Shown here: in pieces, positions 9,358-17,386 of the stretch
How the letters are laid out: the number at the start of each line of letters is the position of its first letter
Numbering within the stretch: the stretch's first letter is position 1
Assembly (NCBI GenBank): GCA_002529455.1
Contig: NYMS01000004.1
Location: 124,001-188,000 of the forward strand
Source of the DNA: Glycomyces fuscus
GTDB taxonomy: Bacteria > Actinomycetota > Actinomycetes > Streptosporangiales > Streptosporangiaceae
Direction: 5' to 3'
DNA: 64,000 nt
Notes under the pieces: model-generated
The model's input: the letters and a program-made list of their open reading frames with translations, nothing else
What the model was told of the DNA's origin: nothing
Databases searched by the model: none
Made by a program: the position numbers and the translations under genes

Positions 9358-10389
9358 ATGAGGGCGCTGGGGGTCAACACGTGGGTGTGGACGTCGCCGC
9401 TGACCGACGCCGCGCTGGAGCGGATCGCGCCCCGCGTGGCGGAGTGGGGGTTCGACGTGGTCGAGCTCCCCGTGGAGGACGCGGGTGACTGGGACCCCCG
9501 GCGCGCCCGGGCCCTGCTGGACGGGCTGGGGCTGACGGCCAGCGTCGTGCTGGTCATGGGGCCGGGCCGGGAGCTGGTCGCGACCGACGCGGCCACCCGC
9601 TCGGCCACGCAGGACTACCTCAGGAGGGTCCTGGACGCGGCGGCCGCGGTGGGCTCCCCCGTCGCCGCCGGTCCGGCCTACGCCTCGGTCGGCCGCACCT
9701 GGCGGATGTCCCCGCGAGAGCGGGCGGGGATCGGCGCCGAGCTGACCGAGGCGCTGGCCCCCGTGGTCGAGCACGCCTCGGCCACGGGGGTCCGCCTGGC
9801 GGTGGAGCCGCTCAACCGGTACGAGACGAGCGTGCTCAACACGGTGGACCAGGGGCTGGAGATGCTGGCGGACCTGCCCGCCGAGCACTGCGGGCTGGCC
9901 CTGGACGTCTACCACATGAACATCGAGGAGCGGGACGTGGCGGCGGCCGTGCGGCGCGCGGGGACGGGAACCGCGCCGGAGGCGGCCGTGGGGGGTGGTG
10001 GTCGGGTGACGGATCGAGGAGGAACCGCGCCGGAGGCGGCCGTGGGGGGTGGTGGTCGGGTGACGGATCGAGGAGGAACCGCGCCGGAGGCGGCCGTGGG
10101 GGGTGGTGGTCGGGTGACGGGTGGGCGGATCGCGCACGTGCAGGTGTGCGCGAACGACCGCGGCGCCCCCGGCGCCGACCACCTGGACTGGAGCGGGATC
10201 CTCGGCGCGCTCGACGAGACGGGGTACGCAGGCCCCCTGGTGATCGAGTCGTTCACGGCGGACAATGCCAGCATCGCCACGGCGGCCTCCGTCTGGCGAC
10301 CGCTGGCGGCGACCCAGGACGCGATCGCCGTCGACGGCCTGGCCTTCCTTCGCGCCCTGAGCCGACGAGAGGAGCCTCCGTGCAGGTAG
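9358..10389 (+). CDS. Sugar phosphate isomerase/epimerase with an in-frame 54-bp triplication
   Basis: 343 residues of a TIM-barrel (AP endonuclease 2-like) isomerase: NTWVWTSPLTDAALERIAP at the N-terminus, metal-site features VEPLNRYE, LDVYHMNIEE and HVQVCANDRGAPG, then VIESF. It probably isomerises the imported sugar or its oxidation product together with the Gfo/Idh enzyme. Residues ~204-257 are three near-identical 18-residue units (GTAPEAAVGGGGRVTDRG) placed between the strand bearing LDVYHMNIEE and the GGRIAHVQV strand, where relatives have a short loop. The reading frame is kept, so the enzyme is probably intact but with a Gly-rich bulge. Starts immediately after the binding-protein stop. 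Confidence 0.9.
   Translation: MRALGVNTWVWTSPLTDAALERIAPRVAEWGFDVVELPVEDAGDWDPRRARALLDGLGLTASVVLVMGPGRELVATDAATRSATQDYLRRVLDAAAAVGSPVAAGPAYASVGRTWRMSPRERAGIGAELTEALAPVVEHASATGVRLAVEPLNRYETSVLNTVDQGLEMLADLPAEHCGLALDVYHMNIEERDVAAAVRRAGTGTAPEAAVGGGGRVTDRGGTAPEAAVGGGGRVTDRGGTAPEAAVGGGGRVTGGRIAHVQVCANDRGAPGADHLDWSGILGALDETGYAGPLVIESFTADNASIATAASVWRPLAATQDAIAVDGLAFLRALSRREEPPCR
9967..10120 (+). repeat. Three tandem copies of a 54-bp unit inside a CDS
   Basis: Copies at 9967-10020 and 10021-10074 are identical; the third (10075-10120) is identical for 46 bp and then diverges. The unit begins ggaaccgcgccggaggcggc and is a multiple of three, so it adds 18 residues per copy without a frameshift. Confidence 0.97.
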
Positions 10390-10591
10390 GCAGCGCTCCT
10401 CGGGGACCGCACCGCGCCCGTGCCCGGTCGGCCGGGCCCCGCGCGGGACGGGAGCCGGCCGCCGTGCCCGCACCACGGCCGACGGCGCCCCCGGGCCAGG
10501 AGGAAACGTCCACCACCCCCGCTCGGTGCCGCGCTCACCGGAAAGCGCTGACTGAAGTAGGGCGGCTCCATCCCCACGAGGAGACGTCACG

Positions 10592-11320
10592 ATGCCCGCT
10601 CACAGGACCCCCTCCGCCGCCGGATCCGGGTTCCCGGACCCGGTGGCGGACACCCCGGCCACCTGGTGGCTGACCGGGGTGTCGTTCGCGGTGGCCGGTG
10701 CCGCCGTCGCCTCCGCCGTGTTCCTCGGCGGTGACGGCGCGGACGGCGCCTCCGCCGCGCCGGAGGCCTCCGCGGAACACCCCGACGCCGAACAGGTCGG
10801 CGCGCTGCTCACCCACACCCGCACGGCCCACGAGGGACTCGTCCCCGTGGTGGAGGACATGGAGGAGTTCCTGCCCACCGACGGATCGCACCCGCCCCTG
10901 GAGATGACCGAGGCCTCGGTGGTCAACTCCTGGCGCACCGAGGTCCAGGGCGCCGCGGTCCACCTCGGCGAGGTCCCCGAGGCCGGTAGCGCCCACCGGA
11001 CGGCCCATGCGGGCCTGGCCTCCTCCGTCCAACTGCTGTCCATGTCGGTCGAGACCTACGCCAAGGCCGCCCTGGTCGAGGACGAGGACCTGCGCATGGA
11101 CGTCCTGCACATCGCCATGGACCTGCGCGACCAGGCGGTCATCTCGTGGTCGGTGGCCGCCACGCACCTGGACGCGGTCAGCGTGGACACCGGCCACGGC
11201 CACGTCCACCTGTACCTGCCCGCCGCCCCCGACAGCGGCGCCCTCGGGCCCGACGGCGCCGAGGGGGACGCGGGGTCCGGGGACGCCGGGGAGGGCTCCG
11301 GCGGCGGACACGACCACTGA
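10592..11320 (+). CDS. Membrane-anchored or secreted protein of unknown function
   Basis: 242 residues, preceded by gaggag at 10579-10584. One hydrophobic segment (about residues 26-46, [19 protein letters not shown]) acts as signal anchor; the following acidic, helical region ([31 protein letters not shown]) and a His/Asp/Gly-rich tail (GHGHVHLY and GGGHDH) would be extracellular. I do not recognise a family. The His-rich tail might bind metal ions, but this is only suggested by composition. It sits between two isomerase genes with its own ribosome-binding site, 30 bp ahead of the second. Confidence 0.75.
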   Translation: MPAHRTPSAAGSGFPDPVADTPATWWLTGVSFAVAGAAVASAVFLGGDGADGASAAPEASAEHPDAEQVGALLTHTRTAHEGLVPVVEDMEEFLPTDGSHPPLEMTEASVVNSWRTEVQGAAVHLGEVPEAGSAHRTAHAGLASSVQLLSMSVETYAKAALVEDEDLRMDVLHIAMDLRDQAVISWSVAATHLDAVSVDTGHGHVHLYLPAAPDSGALGPDGAEGDAGSGDAGEGSGGGHDH

Positions 11321-11349
11321 CCCACCCCCTACTCCAGGAGGAGACGAAC

Positions 11350-12354
11350 ATGCCGCGACCAGTCACCCTGTTCACCGGACAGTGGGCCGACCTGCCCTTC
11401 GAGGAGGTGTGCTCCCTGGCCTCCTCGTGGGGCTACGACGGCCTGGAGATCGCCTGCTGGGGCGACCACCTCGACGTCACCCGGGCCGCCGTGGACGACG
11501 ACTACGTGCGCGACCGGCTGGACACGCTCAAACGCCACGGCCTGAGCGTGTGGGCGATCTCCAACCACCTGCTGGGCCAGGCCGTCTGCGACGACCCGAT
11601 CGACCACCGCCACCGGGACATCCTGCCCGCGCGGGTGTGGGGCGACGGCGAGCCCGAGGGCGTGCGGCGGCGGGCCGCCGAGGAGATGAGGACCACCGCG
11701 CGCGCCGCCGCCAGGCTCGGCGTGTCCACGGTGGTGGGCTTCACGGGCTCGGCCGTCTGGAAGTACGTGGCGATGTTCCCACCGGTGGGCGAGGACGTCA
11801 TCGAGGCCGGGTACCGGGACTTCGCCGACCGGTGGAACCCGATCCTGGACGTGTTCGACGAGGTGGGGGTGCGCTTCGCGCACGAGGTCCACCCCTCCGA
11901 GATCGCCTACGACTACTGGTCCACCCAGAGGGCGCTGGAGGCGGTGGGGCACCGCCCGGCCTTCGGTCTGAACTGGGACCCCAGCCACATGGTGTGGCAG
12001 GACATCGACCCGGTCGGGTTCCTGTGGGACTTCCGGGACCGGATCTACCACGTGGACTGCAAGGACGCCCGCAAGCGGGTGGGCAACGGCCGCAACGGGC
12101 GGCTGGGCTCCCACCTGCCGTGGGGCGACCCGCGCCGGGGCTGGGACTTCGTCTCGACCGGGCACGGCGACGTGCCCTGGGAGGACTGCTTCCGCACGCT
12201 GAACGCGATCGGCTACCAGGGGCCGATCTCGGTGGAGTGGGAGGACGCGGGCATGGACCGGCTGGTCGGGGCGGCCGAGGCGGTGGACTTCGTGCGCTCC
12301 AACGCCTACGACCCGCCGGAGGCGTCGTTCGACTCCGCCTTCGGGTCGGACTGA
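11350..12354 (+). CDS. Sugar phosphate isomerase/epimerase
   Basis: 334 residues starting at ATG 11350 after aggagg (11337-11342). TIM-barrel isomerase: [61 protein letters not shown] and [11 protein letters not shown] give the metal-binding Glu/Asp/His pattern of the family. It is distinct from the 9358 gene (no repeat, little similarity). Substrate unknown; the position after the sugar operon suggests a catabolic step for the same or a related sugar. Confidence 0.9.
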   Translation: MPRPVTLFTGQWADLPFEEVCSLASSWGYDGLEIACWGDHLDVTRAAVDDDYVRDRLDTLKRHGLSVWAISNHLLGQAVCDDPIDHRHRDILPARVWGDGEPEGVRRRAAEEMRTTARAAARLGVSTVVGFTGSAVWKYVAMFPPVGEDVIEAGYRDFADRWNPILDVFDEVGVRFAHEVHPSEIAYDYWSTQRALEAVGHRPAFGLNWDPSHMVWQDIDPVGFLWDFRDRIYHVDCKDARKRVGNGRNGRLGSHLPWGDPRRGWDFVSTGHGDVPWEDCFRTLNAIGYQGPISVEWEDAGMDRLVGAAEAVDFVRSNAYDPPEASFDSAFGSD

Positions 12355-12412
12355 CCCGCCCGCCGGAGGAACCGGGGGGCGCGCCGGGGACCCCCTCCAC
12401 GGGGAGGCTCGG

Positions 12413-12658
12413 TCAGCTCATCGGGGCGATGACCACCCGGTAGCGCCCCCCGTCCTCGGTGGAGACGTCGCAGCGGAAGTCGTTGAACCGGTTGACCGAG
12501 CCCTGCACCACGCTGTCGCCGAAGGCCGCCGTGTCCACCCCGGGCAGGTGCCTGCGGATGAAGGACACCGCCTCGTTGACGGACATGGCGGTGTCCTTCT
12601 GCTCTGGGGTGACACGCTGTCCGTTGTCGGTGAGACGACTGATGACGACCCGGAACAT
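12413..12658 (-). CDS. Small protein of unknown function (81 aa)
   Basis: An 81-residue protein starting MFRVVISRLTDNGQRVTPEQ, with gggag ahead of the ATG on the minus strand. Compact alternating beta/alpha composition (SVNEAVSFIRRHLPGVD; RYRVVIAPM) suggests a small globular domain. I recognise no family. It is the last gene of a minus-strand run after two roadblock genes (gap 107 bp) and may be cotranscribed with them. The longer open frame covering it upstream is not supported by a ribosome-binding site. Confidence 0.65.
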   Translation of the reverse strand: MFRVVISRLTDNGQRVTPEQKDTAMSVNEAVSFIRRHLPGVDTAAFGDSVVQGSVNRFNDFRCDVSTEDGGRYRVVIAPMS

Positions 12659-12765
12659 GTGTTGTCTCCCTACGGTGCCGGGGGGCGGACACCGGCATTC
12701 TGCCCCATCGCCTCCCGGACTGGGAATCCTCCGGGGAGCGGGGGGCTCCGGGGCCTCCCGCCCGC

Positions 12766-13137
12766 TCAGACCTCCAGGTCCGCCTCGATGCCCTTGAGGC
12801 GGTGCCTGGCCAGGGCGAGGTTGCCCCGGGAGCGGTCCAGGGCCAGGTAGAGGAAGAGGCCCTGGCCCTTGCGGCTGGTGAGCGGCCGGATGAGGTGGTA
12901 CTGGCCGGACAGGGTGATGAGGATGTCCTCGATCGCGTCGTTGAGCCCCAACTGGTCCATGGTGCGCATCTTCGCGCGGACCACCTCGGTGTTCCCGGCG
13001 GCGGCCACGGTGAGGTCGAGGGAGTTGGTGGAGGCGAGGGTGCCCAGCGCCATTCCGCTGCTGTAGTCGACGACGGCGGCGCCCACCGCCCCGTCGATCT
13101 CCATCATGTCCTTGAGCCCGGCTTCGATGTTCGGCAT
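12766..13137 (-). CDS. Roadblock/LC7 domain protein
   Basis: 123 residues, starting MPNIEAGLKDMMEIDGAVGAA after a clear ggagagaagg on the minus strand. The fold is a roadblock/LC7 (MglB-like) domain: an N-terminal helix, then GAAVVDYSSGMALG, EVVRAKMRTM and DILITLSGQYHLIRPL. In actinomycetes such proteins occur with a kinase-like membrane protein, a DUF742 protein and a small GTPase (conservons), where they act as GTPase partners. None of those partners is present here; only a second, divergent roadblock gene lies upstream. Probably a cytoplasmic homodimer or heterodimer with that neighbour. Confidence 0.85.
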   Translation of the reverse strand: MPNIEAGLKDMMEIDGAVGAAVVDYSSGMALGTLASTNSLDLTVAAAGNTEVVRAKMRTMDQLGLNDAIEDILITLSGQYHLIRPLTSRKGQGLFLYLALDRSRGNLALARHRLKGIEADLEV

Positions 13138-13232
13138 GTCCTTCTCTCTCCTTGACGTGGGTCGGCGCGGCGCCCCGCGGTCGGTGATCCAGCGGCGCAG
13201 GCCGAAGGCACCGCGGCGGGGCTGTCCACCGG

Positions 13233-13721
13233 TCACGCGGCCACCGGCCGGGGCCGGTCGGCGGACAGCGTCCGCAGCGCGGTGAGCACGCGTTCGAGCA
13301 CCTTGCGCTCCACGGACGCGGACGCCCGCGCGGCGGGCCGGGGCGGGTTCCGCCGGGGCGGTCGGTCGGTGTCGTCGCGGGGCGGCGGCACCCTCGCCGT
13401 GCGCACCAGGTCGCGCAGCCGCCGCAGGGCGAAGCCGAGGCTGCCCTCCGTCCGGCCCATCCGCACCCGTACACACAGGTCGGAACCCTCCACGACGGCG
13501 AACAGCAGGTGGTGGTCGGCGTCGGTCACGACGACGTCCTCCACCCGCTGGTCGGCGCACAGCGGACCCTCGCGGACGGCCCTGAGGATCGCCGCCGCGT
13601 CCGCGGCCGGATCTTCGGCGCCGGCGTGGGCGAGGACGCGCCCGCGCCGCCAGTCCACGAGGCAGGCACTGCGCACCCCCGGTGTCTGGAGCATCTCCCG
13701 CAACTGCTGGTCGAAGCGCAC
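13233..13721 (-). CDS. Divergent roadblock-like protein
   Basis: 162 residues: MRFDQQLREMLQTPGVRSACLVDWRRGRVLAHAG followed by EDVVVTDADHHLLFAVVEGSDLCVRVRMGR, the helix-strand pattern of roadblock domains, then a basic, Pro/Arg-rich stretch (about residues 108-135) and a final helix. It is first in the minus-strand set, 95 bp ahead of the better-conserved roadblock gene. Two adjacent unequal roadblock genes suggest a heterodimeric regulatory pair. Function otherwise unknown. Confidence 0.72.
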   Translation of the reverse strand: MRFDQQLREMLQTPGVRSACLVDWRRGRVLAHAGAEDPAADAAAILRAVREGPLCADQRVEDVVVTDADHHLLFAVVEGSDLCVRVRMGRTEGSLGFALRRLRDLVRTARVPPPRDDTDRPPRRNPPRPAARASASVERKVLERVLTALRTLSADRPRPVAA

Positions 13722-14204
13722 GTCGGTCCTTTGCGAAGGCTGGGGCCGGGACTTGTGTCGGCCCGCGACTCATCAGACGAACTGTCCTTTGCGGACATCA
13801 CGAGAATAGGCGCCGGACGTTCGCACCGCAGCCTTTTCGGCGATTTATTGTGTTATGCCTGACAGGAGGGGGTGGGAGAAAGACCGAAAGGAAAAGGGGG
13901 GATGAATGCGTGTTTCGCCCCGAGGAGAAAGGCGATCGGCCGGAGTGTTCCGCGCGGTCACCTTTTCTCCCGTGCGGGGCCTTCGGGACCTCGGACCCGG
14001 GGCGCGGGGCGGGGCCGGTTGTCCCGGGAGGACTCGGAAGGCCCACACGTCCCGGGAGGGCGCAAAAGACTCAGATGTCCCAGGGAGTGCGCGGCAGGCT
14101 CGGTCCGCCGCGAGGGGCGCGGAGCGGGGGCGTCCGGCGGGGGAAGGCGGCCGGGCGGACCGGGGGCAGGGGTCCGGGAGGGGCGGACGGGGGCGGCCCG
14201 AAGG
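13722..14204. other. Intergenic region with three 28-bp-spaced direct repeats
   Basis: No convincing gene in 483 bp. Near the roadblock start it is AT-richer (gatttattgtgttatg), a likely promoter region. Further up, gtcccgggag, gtcccgggag and gtcccaggga begin at 14021, 14049 and 14077, exactly 28 bp apart. Short open frames here have no ribosome-binding site or codon bias. Confidence 0.6.
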
Positions 14205-14903
14205 TCAGAGCCAGGTGACCCCGGAGGTCTCCAGGTCGTAGCGGGCGGGGACGACGTCCAGGCGCCCGGACTCGACCAGCTCGCGCAGGTCGCCGTCCAC
14301 GCGGAGCTGGTCGGCGATGTACTCGGCGTTGGCCCGGACGCAGGCGTCCACGAAGTCGCCGCCGTCGTCGGGGGTCTCCTCGACCACCGGCAGGATGCCC
14401 TCCACCAGGTAGCCGACGTGGCCGTGCGGGACCTCTCCGGTCCGGTGGGCCTCCACGGCCGCGGTGACCGCGCCGCACGAGGAGTGCCCCAGGACGACGA
14501 TGAGCGGAACCGCCAGGTGCTCGGCGGCGTAGCTGATGCTGCCGAGGACGGACTCGTCCAGGACCTGGCCCGCGGAGCGGATGGTGAACAGGTCGCCGAG
14601 CCCGCGGTCGAAGACCAGCTCGGGGGCCACGCGGGAGTCCGCGCAGCCGAGGACCACGGCGAAGGGGGCCTGCCCCCGCGCCATCTCCTCCCTGCGGGCG
14701 CGGTCTTCGTTGGGGTGCCGGGAGTCGTACCGGCGCCAGCGCTTGTTGCCCTGTTTGAGCAGGCGCAGCGCCTCCGCGGCGTCCCCCGGCCGGGGCGCGG
14801 GCATGGGTGCCGCCCAGGCGGGAGCGGCGGCCGCGGCGGCGACCGCGGCCCCGACCCCTCCGGCGAGCGAGGCGCGCAGGGCGTTACGACGGGTGATGGC
14901 CAT
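14205..14903 (-). CDS. Tat-exported beta-class carbonic anhydrase
   Basis: 232 residues with a twin-arginine signal peptide (MAITRRNALRASLAGG, Ala-rich core, cleavage near AWA-AP). The mature part carries beta-carbonic anhydrase signatures: GCADSRVAPE (zinc Cys and the Asp/Arg dyad) and GHSSCGAV (zinc His and Cys), so it should interconvert CO2 and bicarbonate outside the membrane. The start at 14903 is favoured because aaggatgag lies upstream; ATG 14915 would sit directly on that sequence. It is a single gene between the roadblock set and a divergent TetR gene. Confidence 0.93.
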   Translation of the reverse strand: MAITRRNALRASLAGGVGAAVAAAAAAPAWAAPMPAPRPGDAAEALRLLKQGNKRWRRYDSRHPNEDRARREEMARGQAPFAVVLGCADSRVAPELVFDRGLGDLFTIRSAGQVLDESVLGSISYAAEHLAVPLIVVLGHSSCGAVTAAVEAHRTGEVPHGHVGYLVEGILPVVEETPDDGGDFVDACVRANAEYIADQLRVDGDLRELVESGRLDVVPARYDLETSGVTWL

Positions 14904-15322
14904 GTGGGGTCTCATCCTTGAAGTCGACAAATCTGGACTTTTGCCGCCAAACGAGGGCCAAATTACTCTTGCTCCGATAACCAGATCAAGGGTTTTTAAC
15001 GCCCCTCTAACACCCTCGGCCACAGGACCCGCACCAGGAGGAATACGGAGAGCCGCGCCAACGCCGCTGAACTCACGAAACGCCGCGCGAGAACGCCTTC
15101 CTTCAGTTTTTCGCCCTTTTTCTCATGTTTGACGAACGGTGTTTCCTGGAGTACGCCCCGCGACCGGACGGAGGGGTCGGTGCCGGAACCCGGGAGGCCG
15201 GGGCTAGAATGTGTTACCAACCGACCGTTCGTTAAGAAATCCTCGTGGGGCCCGGTGACATGGGACGCGCTTGCGCCCGTCCCCGCCCACGGGCCCGCTC
15301 CCACCAGGTAGATTCGACAACC
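14904..15322. other. Divergent promoter region between carbonic anhydrase and TetR genes
   Basis: 419 bp without a gene. The carbonic-anhydrase side is AT-rich (around 14925-15000). Closer to the TetR gene, aaccgaccgttcgttaa at 15218-15234 is an imperfect palindrome resembling TetR operators. Confidence 0.5.
15218..15234. promoter_or_regulatory. Possible TetR operator
   Basis: The sequence aaccgaccgttcgttaa has partial dyad symmetry (aacnna...tnngtt) and lies about 90 bp ahead of the TetR-family gene, the usual place for autoregulation. Assignment is by position and symmetry only. Confidence 0.35.
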
Positions 15323-15958
15323 GTGTCCAGACCTTCCCCTGTCGAACCAGCGCCCTCCCGCCGCGGGGCGGCGGGGCGGCGCCGCTCCGGCCGCCCCGGC
15401 CACGACGCCGACTCCGTCCTGCGCGTGGCCGCCCGCGTGTTCAACGAACGCGGGTACGACGGCACGAGCATGGAGGACCTGGCGCGCGCCCTGGGCGTGA
15501 CCAAGTCGGCCATCTACCACCACGTCACCGGCAAGACCGAGCTGCTGCGCCGCTCCCTGGACCTGGCCATGGACGCCCTGTTCGCGGTCACCCGCGAGGA
15601 GGCCTCGACCACCGGCCCGGCCATCGACCGCCTGGAGCACGTGCTGCGCGGCAGTGTCCGGGTGCTGGTGGAGGAACTGCCCCACGTGACCCTGCTGCTG
15701 CGGGTGCGCGGCAACACCGAGGTGGAGAAGCGCGCGCTGGAACGGCGCCGGGAGTTCGACCACCTGGTCGCCGACCTGGTGCGCGAGGGCGCCGCCGACG
15801 GCGACATCCGACCGGACGTGGACCCCGCGGTCGCGGCGCGCCTGCTGTTCGGCATGGTCAACTCGATCTCGGAGTGGTACAAGCCGGACCGCGGGCTGGA
15901 CTCCGACGAGATCGCCGACACCCTGGCGGGGATCGCCTTCGCGGGTCTGCGGGCCTGA
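15323..15958 (+). CDS. TetR/AcrR family transcriptional regulator
   Basis: 211 residues from GTG 15323. A basic Ser/Arg-rich leader precedes a TetR helix-turn-helix at about residues 34-80 (VFNERGYDGTSMEDLARALGVTKSAIYHHVTGKTELL) and an all-helical ligand domain (LEHVLRGSVRVLVEELPHVTLLLRVRGNTEVE). It closely resembles regulators found beside phenylacetate-degradation genes in actinobacteria, but no such genes are in the window, so the regulon is uncertain. A perfect hairpin lies just downstream. Confidence 0.9.
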   Translation: MSRPSPVEPAPSRRGAAGRRRSGRPGHDADSVLRVAARVFNERGYDGTSMEDLARALGVTKSAIYHHVTGKTELLRRSLDLAMDALFAVTREEASTTGPAIDRLEHVLRGSVRVLVEELPHVTLLLRVRGNTEVEKRALERRREFDHLVADLVREGAADGDIRPDVDPAVAARLLFGMVNSISEWYKPDRGLDSDEIADTLAGIAFAGLRA

Positions 15959-16006
15959 GCGCCCGGCCGCTCCGCGCGGCCCCCCGGCGGCCCGCGCACG
16001 CACACC

Positions 16007-16023
16007 CCGCCCGTGACGGGCGG
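16007..16023 (+). terminator. Hairpin after the TetR gene
   Basis: Perfect 8-bp stem ccgcccgt/acgggcgg with a single-base loop, about 50 bp after the TetR stop. No T-run. The remaining intergenic sequence to 16292 shows a second hairpin (gttccc...gggaac, 16052-16071) and no gene. Confidence 0.5.
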
Positions 16024-16292
16024 CGGGGGCGGCGCGGCCACCGTGCGCCGCGTTCCCCCGCAAGCGGGAACACGCCCTCGGAGGAGGGCGCGAAGGCCCG
16101 CGCGGCCCGTCACCGCGCCGGCGCCGTGCGGAGCCCCCGGAACTGAGGGTCGCACCCGCGTTCCCCTGCGTTGCCGCTGGCCACATCAGGCCACATACGT
16201 TGAAGAACACCTCTGGCGCCTCAGTCTCAGGCCTCCCTACTATCCATGGAACCCGACCGAAATGGGACCAAGGTCATGGAAAGTAGTGAGCC

Positions 16293-17156
16293 GTGCTCGA
16301 TCACCTCGCCCAGGACTGGCTGACCCCCTCCATCGCCTTCGCGGTCTCGGTGATCGGATCGTTCCTCGGGCTGTCCTTCGCCTCACGCGCGCGCCGGGCG
16401 AGGGGCCCCGTCCGGTGGCAGTGGCTGGCCCTGGCCTCCCTCTCCCTGGGCGGGATGGCCGTGTGGTCGATGCACTTCATCGCCATGATGGGCTTCTCCC
16501 CGCCCGGCGCGGCCATCCGCTACGACGCCACGCTCACCGTGGTCAGCGGCCTCATCGCCATCGCGGTGATGGCCGTGGCGCTCACCCTGACCGTCGCCGG
16601 GGGGACGGCCCCCCGGCTCCTGCTGGGCGGGCTCATCGCCGGGACCGGCGTCGTCGCCATGCACTACCTCGGCATGTACTCGATGAACGTGCACGGGGAG
16701 ATCCACCACGACCCCCTCTACGTCGCCCTGTCCTGCGCGGTCGCGCTGGTGGCCGCCACCGCCTCCCTGTGGTTCGCCTCCCGGCTGCGCGGCCTCCCGG
16801 CCATCACCGCCGCCTCCGTGGCCATGGCGGTCGCGGTGACCACCATGCACTACACCGGCATGATGGGTGTGCACTTCACGGAGCCGCGCTTCTCCCGGCA
16901 CGGCCCCCCGCCCGGTTCCAGCGCACCGGACCTGGTGCTGCCCCTGCTCACGGGCCTGTTCGTCTTCCTGCTGATCTGCAGCCTCTTCCTCCTGCTGGGC
17001 GAGGAGGAGCGCCCGGACCACTCCCGTCGCGCGGACCCCTCCGCCCCGCCCCCGTCCCGGAGCGCGCCGGAGGAGCCCCCCGCGGGGTACGTGCCCCGGC
17101 ACGCCACCGGACCGCAGGCCCCGCCGGCCGACGACGTGTGGACCAGGCGCCGCTGA
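16293..17156 (+). CDS. MHYT-domain integral membrane sensor protein
   Basis: 287 residues from GTG 16293 with about seven membrane segments. Three copies of the MHYT signature are visible: MHFIAM, MHYLGM and MHYTGM, each at a membrane helix end, where His and Met are thought to bind copper and sense O2, CO or NO. In many bacteria the domain is fused to a kinase or GGDEF output; here there is only a ~75-residue Pro-rich cytoplasmic tail, so the output partner is not evident. Stand-alone gene. Confidence 0.9.
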   Translation: MLDHLAQDWLTPSIAFAVSVIGSFLGLSFASRARRARGPVRWQWLALASLSLGGMAVWSMHFIAMMGFSPPGAAIRYDATLTVVSGLIAIAVMAVALTLTVAGGTAPRLLLGGLIAGTGVVAMHYLGMYSMNVHGEIHHDPLYVALSCAVALVAATASLWFASRLRGLPAITAASVAMAVAVTTMHYTGMMGVHFTEPRFSRHGPPPGSSAPDLVLPLLTGLFVFLLICSLFLLLGEEERPDHSRRADPSAPPPSRSAPEEPPAGYVPRHATGPQAPPADDVWTRRR

Positions 17157-17199
17157 GCCGCCCCCGCTCCCCGGCCCCGCCCCCATCCGGAAAAAACCC

Positions 17200-17230
17200 T
17201 TGGTGCGCTCCGCCCCGGCGGTCCTAGACT
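17200..17230 (+). promoter_or_regulatory. Possible rsgA promoter
   Basis: TTGGTG at 17200-17205 and TAGACT at 17225-17230, 19 bp apart, precede rsgA by about 155 bp. A stem gcgctccg/cggagcgc (17205-17212 and 17239-17246) overlaps it. Confidence 0.3.
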
Positions 17231-17386
17231 CCCCGGAGCGGAGCGCGCCGTGCCCTCGGCGCCGACGACGGAGAGGAAGCAGTGATGACCGTTCCTGCCC
17301 ATGGTCCGAACCCCGACCTCCCGTCCGTTCGCGAGCCCTGAGGGGCGTCTCCCCTCCTGACGGCTCGCCGCTCCAGAGAGTCCGTC

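Noticed and set aside
9967-10120. CRISPR-like array
   Set aside because: The repeats are directly adjacent without spacers and lie in a coding frame, so a tandem duplication, not CRISPR.
8059-10590. 843-residue ORF antisense to the binding protein and isomerase
   Set aside because: Same artefact; the sense genes are well supported.
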